DNA of 64,000 nucleotides from Thelephora terrestris. Lineage: Eukaryota; Basidiomycota; Agaricomycetes; Thelephorales; Thelephoraceae. Below the pieces are notes generated by a model, which saw only the letters and a program-made list of their open reading frames with translations, had not been told where the DNA came from and did no database searches. The stretch spans positions 124,001 through 188,000 of the forward strand of contig WIUZ02000010.1 of the NCBI GenBank assembly GCA_015956445.1, in the 5' to 3' direction. This document shows, piece by piece, positions 23,300 through 34,438 of the stretch; position 1 is the first letter of the stretch; every line of letters starts with the position of its first letter. The position numbers were made by a program, and so were the translations under genes.

Positions 23300-24410
23300 A
23301 GTGATTCAATAAATCAAGACACCAGGTCTATGGCAGTCGAGTAGCCCATACCGCCCGCCCGCGCTGACGATTATACACGGAATTTGGAAGTCATGCTGCC
23401 AAGAATTCGAAATAGGGAAGATGTGGGTCGGGCCATCTGGGCCTAGGCGCCCAAGTGAATACTTGAACCACGGGGTAAGCATAGAAATTTCTCGAGCAAG
23501 CCACAAAATGCCGGTACAACGACCCATTGGATATGATGGAAGGTTTCCATGGATCATGAAACATTCTCGAATGCTCTAGGGATTTCCGCGGTCGGTACAG
23601 TTCCACGCTGCCCGAGCCTTACCTCAGGTGCAGAATGATATCAAATACCCACTCTGGTTGATCCTGCACCTCATCCTGCGTTGGAGATTGCGGAACAGCC
23701 CTGATGGGACCAAGGACAGGAGCCGTAACCCGGAAAACCCTGATATGGATGGGCTGGTCGTAGTCCGTCTTTCTGAGGTTTCCATCCACGATTCGGCAGG
23801 TTGGTGGCTACCAGCAGCGCAAGTGTGTAATAAGGAAGTGGACATACCTTCATTCGTGTTTGAAGAGTCCCAGCAAAAAACGGCACGGATTATCCTTGGG
23901 AAAGTCCGTTGTTCTGACATGGTTAGTGGGCTTGGATGGTTACAAGCATTCTTCTTGATGAAGCCGAGTATCAGAAAGTATTCTTTTGGTTTCTTGCGTG
24001 GCCCGAGCTTTCAGGACGACGTCCCTGTAGCGACGTGGATAGATATATCCGAGTAAAAATCTGAGCCAGCCAAGAGCCAGCTGAGCTCATGGCTCGCATT
24101 TCCGGCTTGGGAGACGGGAGTGACCGTGGGAATACCTGGGAATACTCGCCAATGCGGAGTTTGTACTCTGCGAAATCTTCTTTAGGCCATTCATGTTGTT
24201 CCGTCTCGACCCCAAGGCATGGATCCTTTGGACCCGACCGTCTCCTGATTCCTGTCACGCGAAGCTCATCATTAAGGCCGTGCATGCCATGTATCCCATA
24301 CCCGACCACGAATGCACGTCCAGGCGACATCATGGACTTTGACCGAAGCGCACTGGGGCGGTCATGGCCTGATACTCCTTTTCCGTGGCCGCCATGCGCG
24401 CTGCCCATGT
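23300..24410 (-). pseudogene. Unidentified multi-exon gene or gene remnant
   Basis: Coding-like blocks occur on the minus strand. From 24408 down there is an open block containing GYGIHGMHGLNDELRVTGI. At about 23930 an acceptor (ACTAACCATGTCAG) is followed by a short exon with a GTATGT donor at about 23857. A block around 23820-23640 encodes IHIRVFRVTAPVLGPIRAVP and DEVQDQPEWVFDIILHLR. A last block (VELYRPRKSLEHSRMFHD) lies near 23600. I cannot join these in a single consistent frame, so it is either degenerate or has introns I mis-set. No known family was recognised. Confidence 0.3.
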
Positions 24411-24575
24411 ATGCATCTGACTCGATGATAACCCCGTCCCTTAACCCTTTCCCCCATGGCCTATGATAGCTCGATTGGTGGACTAGGTATAAGATTAGTC
24501 AGGTTTCAGTGTATGGTCGGGTTTACACTTCAACGCATCCCGCCACATTCTCCCACTCGCCCAAGGAACGTCGGG
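24411..24575. other. Short intergenic leader of paralogue 2
   Basis: About 165 bases separating the minus-strand block from the plus-strand gene at 24576; nothing recognised. Confidence 0.3.
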
Positions 24576-25090
24576 ATGCTGTTCACGAAATCTCAATCCA
24601 GATTCTTGTCAAACTCTGTCTATATCGTTGTCGTCAAGAAGCACGGCGGGTATAACCCTTCTGTCGGTTTCTTCCACCACAGAAAGAACGAAACCGGATA
24701 CTTGGCTTATGCTGAGTTTCCTTCGGAGATCCGCTCGGTTAAGGTCGAACGAAGTGGGTACTCCTCTGCTCCCTCGCCTCTCACAATATTTATCTCGTTT
24801 TCATAGGACTGACGGAACACTTCACAATCTTTGACTTCGTGAAAATCGCGGATTTTCCTTACTCCGGCAAATGTGGCGGCTTTTACTGTCCTACCCAGGC
24901 AGGACTCGTGGTCACTGAGTGGGACAACTGGCTCTGCGACGTTCTGCTTCGTCTCGATCGCCAACGGAAGGAAGGGAAACTTATGTGGCGACACAGGTGT
25001 GATGACATCCACGTCCTTGGCAGGCTACGAGTTTACGCCCCGAAGGGGTTTGTATTGTTGACGTCACTTTCGGTCTTCACTAAGCCGTGA
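24576..25090 (+). CDS. Hypothetical protein, paralogue 2 of the local family, 153 aa
   Basis: Two exons (24576-24753, 24807-25090) joined in phase 1 by a 53-nt intron (GTGGGT...TAG). It is related to the gene at 19836-20459. Both have the motif pair SVYIVVV / GYLAYAE in exon 1, an intron at the same position and phase, and an exon 2 with an acidic-to-aromatic block (TEWDNWLCDVLLRLDRQ) followed by KLMWRHR. It is about 35 residues shorter, mainly at the N- and C-termini. No known domain, signal peptide or membrane segment is visible. The conserved structure argues for a real gene; function unknown. Confidence 0.6.
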
Positions 25091-26481
25091 ACTCTAGCTG
25101 CTGTAGCGAAAAAAATTGCTCAGTTAGAGCGCAACTTGTTTGTTGTTACGCTTAGATTTTGTTTGTGTTGTACGCCAAGGTCGATAACAAGACAACCGGA
25201 GCCTTTTGTATTGCATATACCATTACCACTGGTTGCATACTACGATGCTCGAGTGACATGGAGAGGGGTCGGTGCTCAGTCTCCGCAAACGATGAAATGT
25301 TCACCTCCAGACCCTTATGTTATTTCGCCCGTGGCGTGGCCTAAAATTTCAAGAGTAAGCTGGAAGTTTTCTACAACCAAGCCCTGCACAAAACCAAGAC
25401 CTTCGGACGTGCAACCGTCGTGGGAGGTTGAGGCGCGATGAAAAATGAAAGATATCTGGTGGGAAACGCGCGCCTCTTTCCGATATGTCTTTTCTCCCGG
25501 AGACTTAGACACGATGATTCGTCATGACAAACACCTGCAGGTATCACTTCCATGTCGTAATGTGGAACCCTTGTAACGTACTAATCTTAGACTTTCGCCC
25601 TTCCATCCCTCTCCTCAATCTTAGGGCGGAGGTCGCGAACACATCACCCACCCCTATCCGGAGGATCGTCGATGAACGACCCAGGCCTATCGTTACATCA
25701 GTGATCTCACCACCTCTTGGGATCGACCTAACACCAAAATATGCAAGGTCAGGCTGGCCAGGGATCAGGTGGTTTATGCAACCACGCCCGCGTTCTTCGG
25801 TCCTACCAAATCGTGCTTACCCTGTGTTCGCACGTCCAGTGATCAAGAGTGACGCAAATGTCTATTGGTGTATGCCGTCAGTCCGTTCACCTGAGCGAGG
25901 CCCTTTTGACACCGCGATGATGCAGATAACGTGGTCTCGTGCGGAAACCCTGGAGGAACCTAATCTCAGGTTCGAGTGATCTTCTACCCCAGTGGAACTT
26001 GCGGGATTATTCAGTCACACGACTTCTCCTGTGGAATCGCTGAGTTGGTCTGGCTTGCGATCTCCTTGCGAGCAGTTTGGAGCACTAGGAAGCCCCGTAC
26101 ATCCACAGAGAAGATCACACGAAACTGCTTCTGATGTCTAACATCCTTTTCTAGACGTAACCCGCAGTATCCTCCCTCAGCCTTAGAAGCCTGCAGACCA
26201 ATGTACACGTTACAACCCAAAAAACCCATACCTGCATACCCTGACTTTCTTATCTCCTCGGCGCTAGCACATCTAATCCTTTCATGTTAAGTCTCGCGCG
26301 GCTCTGGCGATGCGAGGTTTGATGCCCGAAAATCGCACAGTCAGTTGTCTAGTGTCGTGGCTTATCAGCGCACATCGCTCTCCCTTCATCGTCCACCCCA
26401 GAATGGTATACGGAGGTAATAAGTGGAGAGGGATCTTCATTCCACAGTACTCGCTTCACCATCCTCGTCAATGCAAGTCAA
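25091..26481. other. Intergenic region left of the palindromic element
   Basis: About 1.4 kb. A plus-strand frame at 25524-25979 (151 codons) and a minus-strand frame at 26011-26229 (72 codons) have protein-like stretches, but no domain and no clear splice partners. I do not call either. Confidence 0.3.
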
Positions 26482-26487
26482 CGCGCC
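26482..26487 (+). repeat. Target-site duplication, left copy (cgcgcc)
   Basis: cgcgcc immediately before the first base of the left inverted arm; the same six bases follow the last base of the right arm at 30960. The base next to it is an A on both sides, so a 7-bp reading is possible. Confidence 0.7.
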
Positions 26488-27943
26488 TATGCTGTTCGGA
26501 TTGTACAAAAATTAATCGCGACGACAATCGCGTGTTTTCACCAAAAATTTCCAGAGTTTCGTGGCATAAATCGCCATTGTCGACACTCTCCGTGAATGTC
26601 GTCAAGGATCGCTCGGATTGACGACAATTGTTTCTTATCTTCGACTGTCATTCACATTTGTCGAGGACTTGCGATAATTGAATCAGATTTCCGTAACTCT
26701 GTTTTGACTCACGGAATTCTATGCAGATTTCCGAAAGTCGGAAATTTTCGTCGACATCCCCTTTCCAAAAATTCAATAGTCACTATACTATGGAAACTGA
26801 CTACATTACACTACGATTTTTTTGTAATCGACTATGGTAGACTACGATTCTCTTACAACAATACAAAAAATAACAAAGAATTCTGAAAAAATATGTTTTA
26901 TAGAAGACGTAAAAAGAGGTCCATCCCGCCAAACGCGACTTCAAACAAACGAAAATCGAGTGAGATATGCTCGATTTTCGCCCTAGGCTCGAGCCTGCAT
27001 TGCCAGCTCACCGCGCGGATTGATGGGATTGATCGCGACTTCCTTTTTGGGAACGCGCGGTTTTCCCAGCTCACGCCTGGGTGTAGCCCCTTCCCCTCGT
27101 GTTTGGGGCCCTTACAGGTGATTATGGCCCTAACCCTTATCCATACCAACTACTATGTGATGTATTTAGGTTCTGGGACCAATTTTTGGTCACCCAGCAT
27201 AAGTCCAGATACCTTCACCTCCTGGGTGGGGTAGGGTGGGATACAAATCCCCTTGTACTGCTACAGGTTTGCACTGTTTTGACCCTGTTCTCAAAGGGGT
27301 CAAAACTCAAAAGTTCTGATTTTGCCTAAACACAGGGTGCAATTGTTTTGCATTTTTGAGCACACATTTAGGTATGTATTCACGTGTTGACCATGTTCCT
27401 CCCATGCTGTCACATCTGTGTTTCCTGTCTTAGGAGTTGCAGATTTAACCTCCTTCCATCCAGTTGTTCTTAGTTTCCCACAGTTTCTCCATTCATTTGT
27501 GACTTTTCCCATCTCTTTTGCGTAGATCGCACTGTCCTTACCTATAAATACCCTGTACTAGCTAGCTGAATGACCAAGGAACCCCCTGGGCCTCTTCACA
27601 CCTATTTTCCCTTCTGCCTGAACGACCTGATCACTGATAAGTCTTTGTTCCTCGTTTCGCCATCGATCCCAATAGCTCCATAGTCCCAATAGCCCCCTAG
27701 CTCACTAGTCCACTAGCCCCCTAGCCCATCGTGATCATCTAGGTCGGAGTTAGCTAGTTCGGAGTCTCTCTTTCCTCTCGACACACGTGCTCAACCCAGT
27801 GCTGGGTTCATGATGACATCCCTGTCCCTGACCTCTTCCCAACCTACCGTGGTTGCGTCTACCCCATCCAGCTTTTACCCTCTTTCTGACCTCTGCACAA
27901 CTGGTGACCCCTCACCTTCACTCCTGCTATTCTGGTCATGTCC
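26488..27943 (+). repeat. Left inverted arm of the element
   Basis: Outer about 600 bases are A/T-rich with short internal mirror motifs (such as gtcgacgaaa and tttccgaaagtcggaaa). Open frames of the two arms translate identically (96, 83, 113, 76 and 70 residues), which confirms base identity over most of the arm. I found one difference, near the inner end (27939 against 29508). Confidence 0.85.
27310..27943 (+). mobile_element. LTR-like promoter segment inside the left arm (fossil, mirrored in the right arm)
   Basis: Fossil of a possible LTR retrotransposon piece, family uncertain. It contains a TATA box (tataaata near 27543), followed by a leader-like stretch and near its inner end an 'actggtgacccc' phrase resembling the start of the internal part of some fungal Gypsy elements. 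It is incomplete; no retrotransposon enzyme is seen nearby. The same segment appears inverted at about 29504-30137. It is probably young, since the two copies hardly differ. Confidence 0.3.
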
Positions 27944-29503
27944 CAACTCCACCTGGATAGTAGCAGTTCACCGCCCTCATCATACTTTGGTGGGACATGC
28001 TAACTGACCTACCTTGGGATATCATAGAATATCTGCAACACATTGAAGAACTTGGCAGTCAAAGCCTCAACTTGTTTTCCCAACAACTCCAAGACTTCTA
28101 TACACAGTACAACACCCTGATCTCACCCTACCAATCCAAAACCCGCTCACACTCAACATCCCACCTCCCCTTCCTTGTACCCCAGGAACCCCTTTACCTG
28201 AGCCCCAACCTGACACACCCTACCCCGCTAATCTTCTAGCGTCCCACAGAAAGTAAGCAGACCTCCAGCCCTGACAAGGGGATAGCAAGGTCTAGGGAGA
28301 TAAAGGGCTATGTGGGAGATATAGTGAAACATATGAGCCGGAAAACGAGTGTGCTGGAAAATCGTCTAAGTAGACGAGATAATAAGTCTAGCTACATGTC
28401 AGATAGGGATATGAGTATAAATATATGAAATGGACAAACCTCAGTGAGTGTGATGAGCAGGGGCTATATGGGCTAGGGTCCAATGGGGAGAAGATGGGGT
28501 GCCCTGTCAACATTGATGAAGGTGGTCCTTGGTCGTACAATGCCTCCTAGCTCTGTAGGGACAGGTAGGTAAGACTGGAAGGTGCGTAGGGAACAGTAGG
28601 GAAACGTTGGGAAAGTTGGGAAAGTCGGGAGACGTAGATAACAAGATAGAACTAAAGATAGCTAAAGATAACTGAAGGGAATCAATGAGACAGACGAGGG
28701 AACAATGAGGGAAAACTTTGGGATGACGACAAGAACTTTGGGGTGTCGGGACTCTCTTCGGGATGGCAAAGGGACGCTAGAGACAACAAGGAGGATGCAG
28801 GGATGTAGGTATGACAACAAGAACGATAGGGAAGACGAGGGAGGCTATAGGGAGACGACGATGGGGAGTAGAGAGCAATAGGGAGAGGAAAACATGGGAA
28901 TCAGTCCCCTGGATTGGTCTGTTGCTAGTCTATCGAATACAGAGGCTTATATACTACTCTAGGAGGCTCTGAGAACAAAGGAATCAAGAGGGAACAAACC
29001 AAATGATGTCAAATGAACCAAATGACGAGTCCATGGCATAAGAAGGGTGAGGGATCGAAAGGAACAATGAAAGAAAGAGATGTGGTTGAGAAACAAACCA
29101 AAAGGGAAGTGATTGAGCACAGGGATCGAGGGAGATGGTGTAGGGAGATGTCGCGAAGGTATAGGGAAGTCAGGAAGAGATATAGGGAGGAGTCATGAAT
29201 GGTGTAGTGTAGGGAGGGATATAGGGAGGTCGGGGGGGGGGGGGGGGGGGTAGCGAGAGATAGAGAGGATAGAAATACGTCGGGAGGATTGCAAAGCATC
29301 GGGATGAATAAGAAAGTATAGGGAAGGGAATAGTGAGGCAGAGGGAGATATAAGGATATGTAGGGGGATATAGGAATGCATAGGGAGAGGTAGAGAGGTG
29401 TAGAGGTACAGGAACATCGTGCAACATCGTGAAGGTGTTGCGAGGGAAAGGGACGTAGGGAATGTTGCTGCCAAGTACTCCAAAGAATGGAGGCATGTCA
29501 TCA
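27944..29503 (+). other. Single-copy core of the element, purine-biased low-complexity DNA
   Basis: From about 28250 the plus strand is strongly purine-rich, with a loose reiteration of phrases like agggag, gggaaa and tagggag, ending in a G19 run. The left 300 bases (27944-28240) hold an 80-codon frame (DLPWDIIEYLQHIEELGSQS) that may be a remnant of a virus-like element's structural gene; it is partial. No enzyme motif anywhere in the core. Confidence 0.5.
29232..29250 (+). repeat. G19 homopolymer
   Basis: Nineteen consecutive G residues inside the purine-rich core; its length should be treated with caution because such runs are often misread in sequencing. Confidence 0.85.
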
Positions 29504-30959
29504 GGACGTGACCAGAATAGCAGGAGTGAAGGTGAGGGGTCACCAGTTGTGCAGAGGTCAGAAAGAGGGTAAAAGCTGGATGGGGTAGACGCAACCACGG
29601 TAGGTTGGGAAGAGGTCAGGGACAGGGATGTCATCATGAACCCAGCACTGGGTTGAGCACGTGTGTCGAGAGGAAAGAGAGACTCCGAACTAGCTAACTC
29701 CGACCTAGATGATCACGATGGGCTAGGGGGCTAGTGGACTAGTGAGCTAGGGGGCTATTGGGACTATGGAGCTATTGGGATCGATGGCGAAACGAGGAAC
29801 AAAGACTTATCAGTGATCAGGTCGTTCAGGCAGAAGGGAAAATAGGTGTGAAGAGGCCCAGGGGGTTCCTTGGTCATTCAGCTAGCTAGTACAGGGTATT
29901 TATAGGTAAGGACAGTGCGATCTACGCAAAAGAGATGGGAAAAGTCACAAATGAATGGAGAAACTGTGGGAAACTAAGAACAACTGGATGGAAGGAGGTT
30001 AAATCTGCAACTCCTAAGACAGGAAACACAGATGTGACAGCATGGGAGGAACATGGTCAACACGTGAATACATACCTAAATGTGTGCTCAAAAATGCAAA
30101 ACAATTGCACCCTGTGTTTAGGCAAAATCAGAACTTTTGAGTTTTGACCCCTTTGAGAACAGGGTCAAAACAGTGCAAACCTGTAGCAGTACAAGGGGAT
30201 TTGTATCCCACCCTACCCCACCCAGGAGGTGAAGGTATCTGGACTTATGCTGGGTGACCAAAAATTGGTCCCAGAACCTAAATACATCACATAGTAGTTG
30301 GTATGGATAAGGGTTAGGGCCATAATCACCTGTAAGGGCCCCAAACACGAGGGGAAGGGGCTACACCCAGGCGTGAGCTGGGAAAACCGCGCGTTCCCAA
30401 AAAGGAAGTCGCGATCAATCCCATCAATCCGCGCGGTGAGCTGGCAATGCAGGCTCGAGCCTAGGGCGAAAATCGAGCATATCTCACTCGATTTTCGTTT
30501 GTTTGAAGTCGCGTTTGGCGGGATGGACCTCTTTTTACGTCTTCTATAAAACATATTTTTTCAGAATTCTTTGTTATTTTTTGTATTGTTGTAAGAGAAT
30601 CGTAGTCTACCATAGTCGATTACAAAAAAATCGTAGTGTAATGTAGTCAGTTTCCATAGTATAGTGACTATTGAATTTTTGGAAAGGGGATGTCGACGAA
30701 AATTTCCGACTTTCGGAAATCTGCATAGAATTCCGTGAGTCAAAACAGAGTTACGGAAATCTGATTCAATTATCGCAAGTCCTCGACAAATGTGAATGAC
30801 AGTCGAAGATAAGAAACAATTGTCGTCAATCCGAGCGATCCTTGACGACATTCACGGAGAGTGTCGACAATGGCGATTTATGCCACGAAACTCTGGAAAT
30901 TTTTGGTGAAAACACGCGATTGTCGTCGCGATTAATTTTTGTACAATCCGAACAGCATA
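29504..30959 (-). repeat. Right inverted arm of the element
   Basis: Mirror copy of 26488-27943, ending in cagcata next to the right target duplication. Confidence 0.85.
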
Positions 30960-30965
30960 CGCGCC
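30960..30965 (+). repeat. Target-site duplication, right copy (cgcgcc)
   Basis: Same six bases as 26482-26487, directly after the last base of the right arm. Confidence 0.7.
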
Positions 30966-33231
30966 AGGGTCTCATTGCTGTTCAATCAAGCTTTAGGTAA
31001 AATAGGTTGCACCGACCCGGTCCCATGGATGTGTCGACGCTCGTACCCCAAAGTTAGAGCCAAGATCGGGTTCATCCATCCACACAGCTACGCGGAGACG
31101 AGCAAGGGCGACCAGACTAAGTGCCGATATTAGGGTCTCCTGTGGCGTACATGGAAACAAGGCATCAGACCCTCGACAAACGGGCATATCTGTCCCAACG
31201 GTTCGTCACAACCAATGCAATCCATACGATCAAAGTCCATCGATCGCAATCGCATTCCCAAGTTCGTTCAAATGCTTATCGCCAGTTATCGAGAACTAGT
31301 CCCGTACATCTACCATTCAGTCGTGGTGAGACTCTCGCTCTCCCTCGCGGCGATGAGAAACGATCGCGTACACTTCGAGGTAAGTATCGGTGTTTCGCAT
31401 CATGAGCCTAACGTGCGGACCCCGATCTTACAACCCCGTTCGTCGGATGGGTCTGGGGCTCTAATGAGAGAGAGAGAGAGAGAGAGTGCACTCCCTTCAC
31501 ATCCGAATTCAGATGTCCGGCGAGCCCCGACCGGCACAACCTTCCTCCTACCATCACCTCGTGTCTGTTCCGTGACCGACATCGACCGGGGATCTATCTC
31601 TCTTTGGGAAACTCGGTGGACTCGCGTCCCCTCAAATATCCCCCCTCTCAGAAAAGGCCTCACCCTGGAGCATAGCTCTAGGCGATCGCTTCAAAACCGA
31701 GGTGGGGTTGGGGGGAATGGCCCTCGAAGCCGCGCGAATGTACCACACCTTGTTCCGGATCTCCCGGGTTTACTTGGTGCCCATTCATTTCTCAATAGTC
31801 CAACGATTTGAAATTCCGTCGAGAAGGACGCTTCTTAGACTGTGGTGTCGAATCTAGTGTGAAGAAACTAAGACGCTCGGTTTGTTGGTTAGTTGGTTTT
31901 CTACCTTCCATAGAACGCTGGCATTGTTGCGATTGATTCCACAATATTGGGCAGGTGCCCTCCCTTCCCTACTTTGAGATCAATCACTGGACCTATGCTT
32001 ACACTCGACCGATTTCATCGGAGGAAAGTAGAGTGGCCGGTCGTTCTGTCCCATGCATCCGATGGACGATGGGGAGAAAGAGATAAGTTGATTAGTCTAT
32101 CCCAGCTCACGTAACCCTCAGTGTATCCGACGTTCAGCTAGATCTTTCGCCCGGAACTTCCAACACACGGTGTCCAACCGAAGAGGAGAGCGTGGTCAAA
32201 AGTGAATCGATAGGGTATCAATTACGTACAATACTAAAGCAAGAGAGGGGGGGTGAGGTGGTGTGTGAAGTGCACAGTACACGTCCGATTCCATCTCTAC
32301 TGCTAGCGCGACACAAGCAAACGACACGTCCCACGAGACCAACTGACGCACGAGATCGATCTACGAAAAGCGGAGCCTCACCGGCTAGCGAGAGTCTCAA
32401 ACGCCAAACGACAGAGATTCAACGGTGCGTCAAAGCAAGAAACGTAAAACGCAATCGAACGGACAGGTGAAGCGAAAGAAGGAAATGAAACCGGACCAAA
32501 CGGACGGAGGTGAGGCGATAGTATGGAGAGAAGGTATGAACGGCTAATCCCGTAGAAGGGGACATTCCAAACGAGTGTGAAGTAATGAAACATGGTATGC
32601 GTCGATAACGAGTAAAGCGAAAGCCCAGGTAATGAAGAACGGAAAAACGCGAACAAAAGCAGATAATAGTACAACAACAGAGACTCGCGAGGAGAGCATC
32701 GGTGAAGGAGGAAACTCGAAGAGGTGCATGGGCGGCTGGAACGACCGAAGCGTATGAGAAGAGCGGGGAATGGACGGGAAATGGCCAGGAGCGGCAAGCG
32801 ACAACGACGACCAATGGATCTCGGAATCAACAGAGGCATAAGGGAGGAAGGTTGGCGCAGCATAGAAAACAAGTCGTCGTGGCCGCCATAGATATTTCGA
32901 AGGGGGGCGGTTTTGAAGCTGAAAAAGTTCGACAGGGAAAACGAGTAGAAACAAACGGACGGCTGAGGCGTGTCTGGTTCTCTGCGAACAACAGGAAAGA
33001 GGCATCTCCGGATGCCTTTTGGTCGTTGAGAAGAAAAGGACCCAGCCCACTGGAGATCGAATCCCAGTCAGCTAAGGTTGCGATCAAGACATGCGACGCA
33101 CTCACCATACTCAGTGAAGATAAAATAAGAAAGAACAAAGGGCCATAATAAAGCGACGCATACAAATAGAAAGCGATAGAACGGTAGTTCAAGCATGAAG
33201 GGGATAGGGGACACAAAGGGGGGAAAACCTG
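30966..33231. other. Intergenic region with a GA microsatellite
   Basis: About 2.3 kb. A (GA)n tract lies at 31466-31487. An exon-like plus-strand block at 31215-31380, ending at a GTAAGT, encodes IPKFVQMLIASYRELVPYIY and looks protein-like. I find neither a matching downstream exon nor a family. Bases 31900-33200 contain only shadow-like frames on both strands. Confidence 0.35.
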
Positions 33232-34438
33232 TTACGAGAGGGTGGGGGAACTCCCAAGTCGCAAAAGCCAGCAATCTCTACTAGCCGACAACTCCAGCCC
33301 CATGAAGACGGTCTGACCCTCCAATAAGTCGACCCTCCTCATCCCTTTCCTCTCCTCGAGCAAAGTTAATCCAGGGGTAATTGCACACCGCCGACGGAAG
33401 GCACGGTCGTAATACTTTATCTTGTGAGGATTCAGCTTCTTTTTCTCATCATCATTCAAGACAATGGAGAAACTGTCGTAAATCTTTTCGAACACATCGA
33501 TTATCCGGATGCCTCCTCTGCGATTTACGTAGATGTTCCAGGGTTCGGAGACAAGCCCGACCTCACAGCGAATTAACATCTACCAATCCCCATCAGTCCA
33601 GGACAAAGGAGATAGAGAGAAGTGAGGGGAGAAAACGGACCTCATCCAACGCAGGCTTACTTGCCAGCTTCAAATAGTCGGACTCGGTCCAATGTTTTCC
33701 GGCGTAAAAGTCTCGAATATTATCCCTCGGTGGCAAGCAAATGTCGAACAGGATACATTGCCGCGACATGTGGAGATTGTATCGCATCAACGACCAATGC
33801 AATGTAATTGGGTGTACGGCGGTCGAGGAAAGGGGATAAGCTGGAGTGACGGGAACGTGCCCAGATATCATGGTCAGATGCCGAGTTAGACGCCAAAGAC
33901 GGGGAGGAAAAACGTTTTGGGGAAGGGGTGGATAAGAACGCCATCACGTGAGAAACTCACTTGAATTTTTCAAGTTACTCCGGGGGTGTCGCATTTGCGA
34001 CCCCGGCTTTTCGCAGTCGCTTTCCACTCCATCGGATGACCTAAGATGTCGACCGCGATATCCCTTGAGTCTTGTCGGGGAGGTTTCGGATTCAGAGTAG
34101 ATAGCCACGTCCTCTCTCGATCGGAACTGTGGGGGTGGCGATCTGGGGTAGGAAGAAGACGATGCGGAGGATGCGGAGGAAGAGGTGGTGGAGGACGAAG
34201 ATGGAGAAGGATCTCTCTTCTTGAGACAGGACTTCAAGACGGGGGGAGGTTTTGAGGGGTTGGAGGTCTTGATTTGTCGGATGTTCATCGCGGGGGTGGT
34301 TGGGTTCTTGGTGGCCATGAAGAGAATGATATCGTCTTCGGGGTCTTTATTGGGTAATGGGACCCTGTGAAGCTTGGGCGCCAGTGGTGTTCCCGCGCAC
34401 GAAGGGGGAGATGTTCTCCAGGGGATTATAGAAGGCAT
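33232..34438 (-). CDS. DUF6699-domain protein, 341 aa
   Basis: Three exons (33961-34438, 33641-33840, 33232-33579) join in phase; introns are 120 and 61 nt, the first longer than is usual here. The N-terminal half is low complexity, with poly-Ser (SSSSSTTSSSASSASSSS) and Pro/Lys-rich segments. The C-terminal about 180 residues match the fungal DUF6699 pattern: HWSLMRYNLHMSRQCILFDICLPP, then PWNIYVNRRGGIRIIDVFEKIYDSF, YYDRAFRRRC, GMRRVDLLEGQTVFMGLELS and a closing W-L-L. DUF6699 proteins are frequent in agaricomycetes and have no known function. The ATG at 34438 keeps the longest frame; a second in-frame ATG about 120 bases inside is an alternative. It is divergent from NOP56. Confidence 0.82.

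Larger units (their letters stand above)
26488..30959. mobile_element. 4,472-bp element with giant (1,456-bp) terminal inverted repeats
   Basis: The two ends are mirror images. Every left position x matches the complement of 57447 minus x, from 26488/30959 inward to about 27943/29504. The ends read tatgctgttcgg...ccgaacagcata, and both flanks carry cgcgcc. The centre (27944-29503) is single copy. No transposase or other enzyme frame is visible, so it would depend on a partner in trans. Near-identity of the arms points to recent formation, or to gene conversion keeping them alike. Foldback elements and some Mutator-like elements have long TIRs, but the 6-bp duplication does not fit the usual 8-9 bp of Mutator. 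The family is therefore left open. Confidence 0.8.

Noticed and set aside
26596-27234. Frames of 96-113 codons in the arms of the palindromic element as candidate genes
   Set aside because: They occur identically in both arms only because the DNA is duplicated; translation shows no domain and stops abruptly.
32378-33148. Frames of 130-168 codons on both strands
   Set aside because: Composition (poly-Leu/Ser on one strand, Lys/Arg on the other) is what random strand-biased sequence gives; no conserved block.
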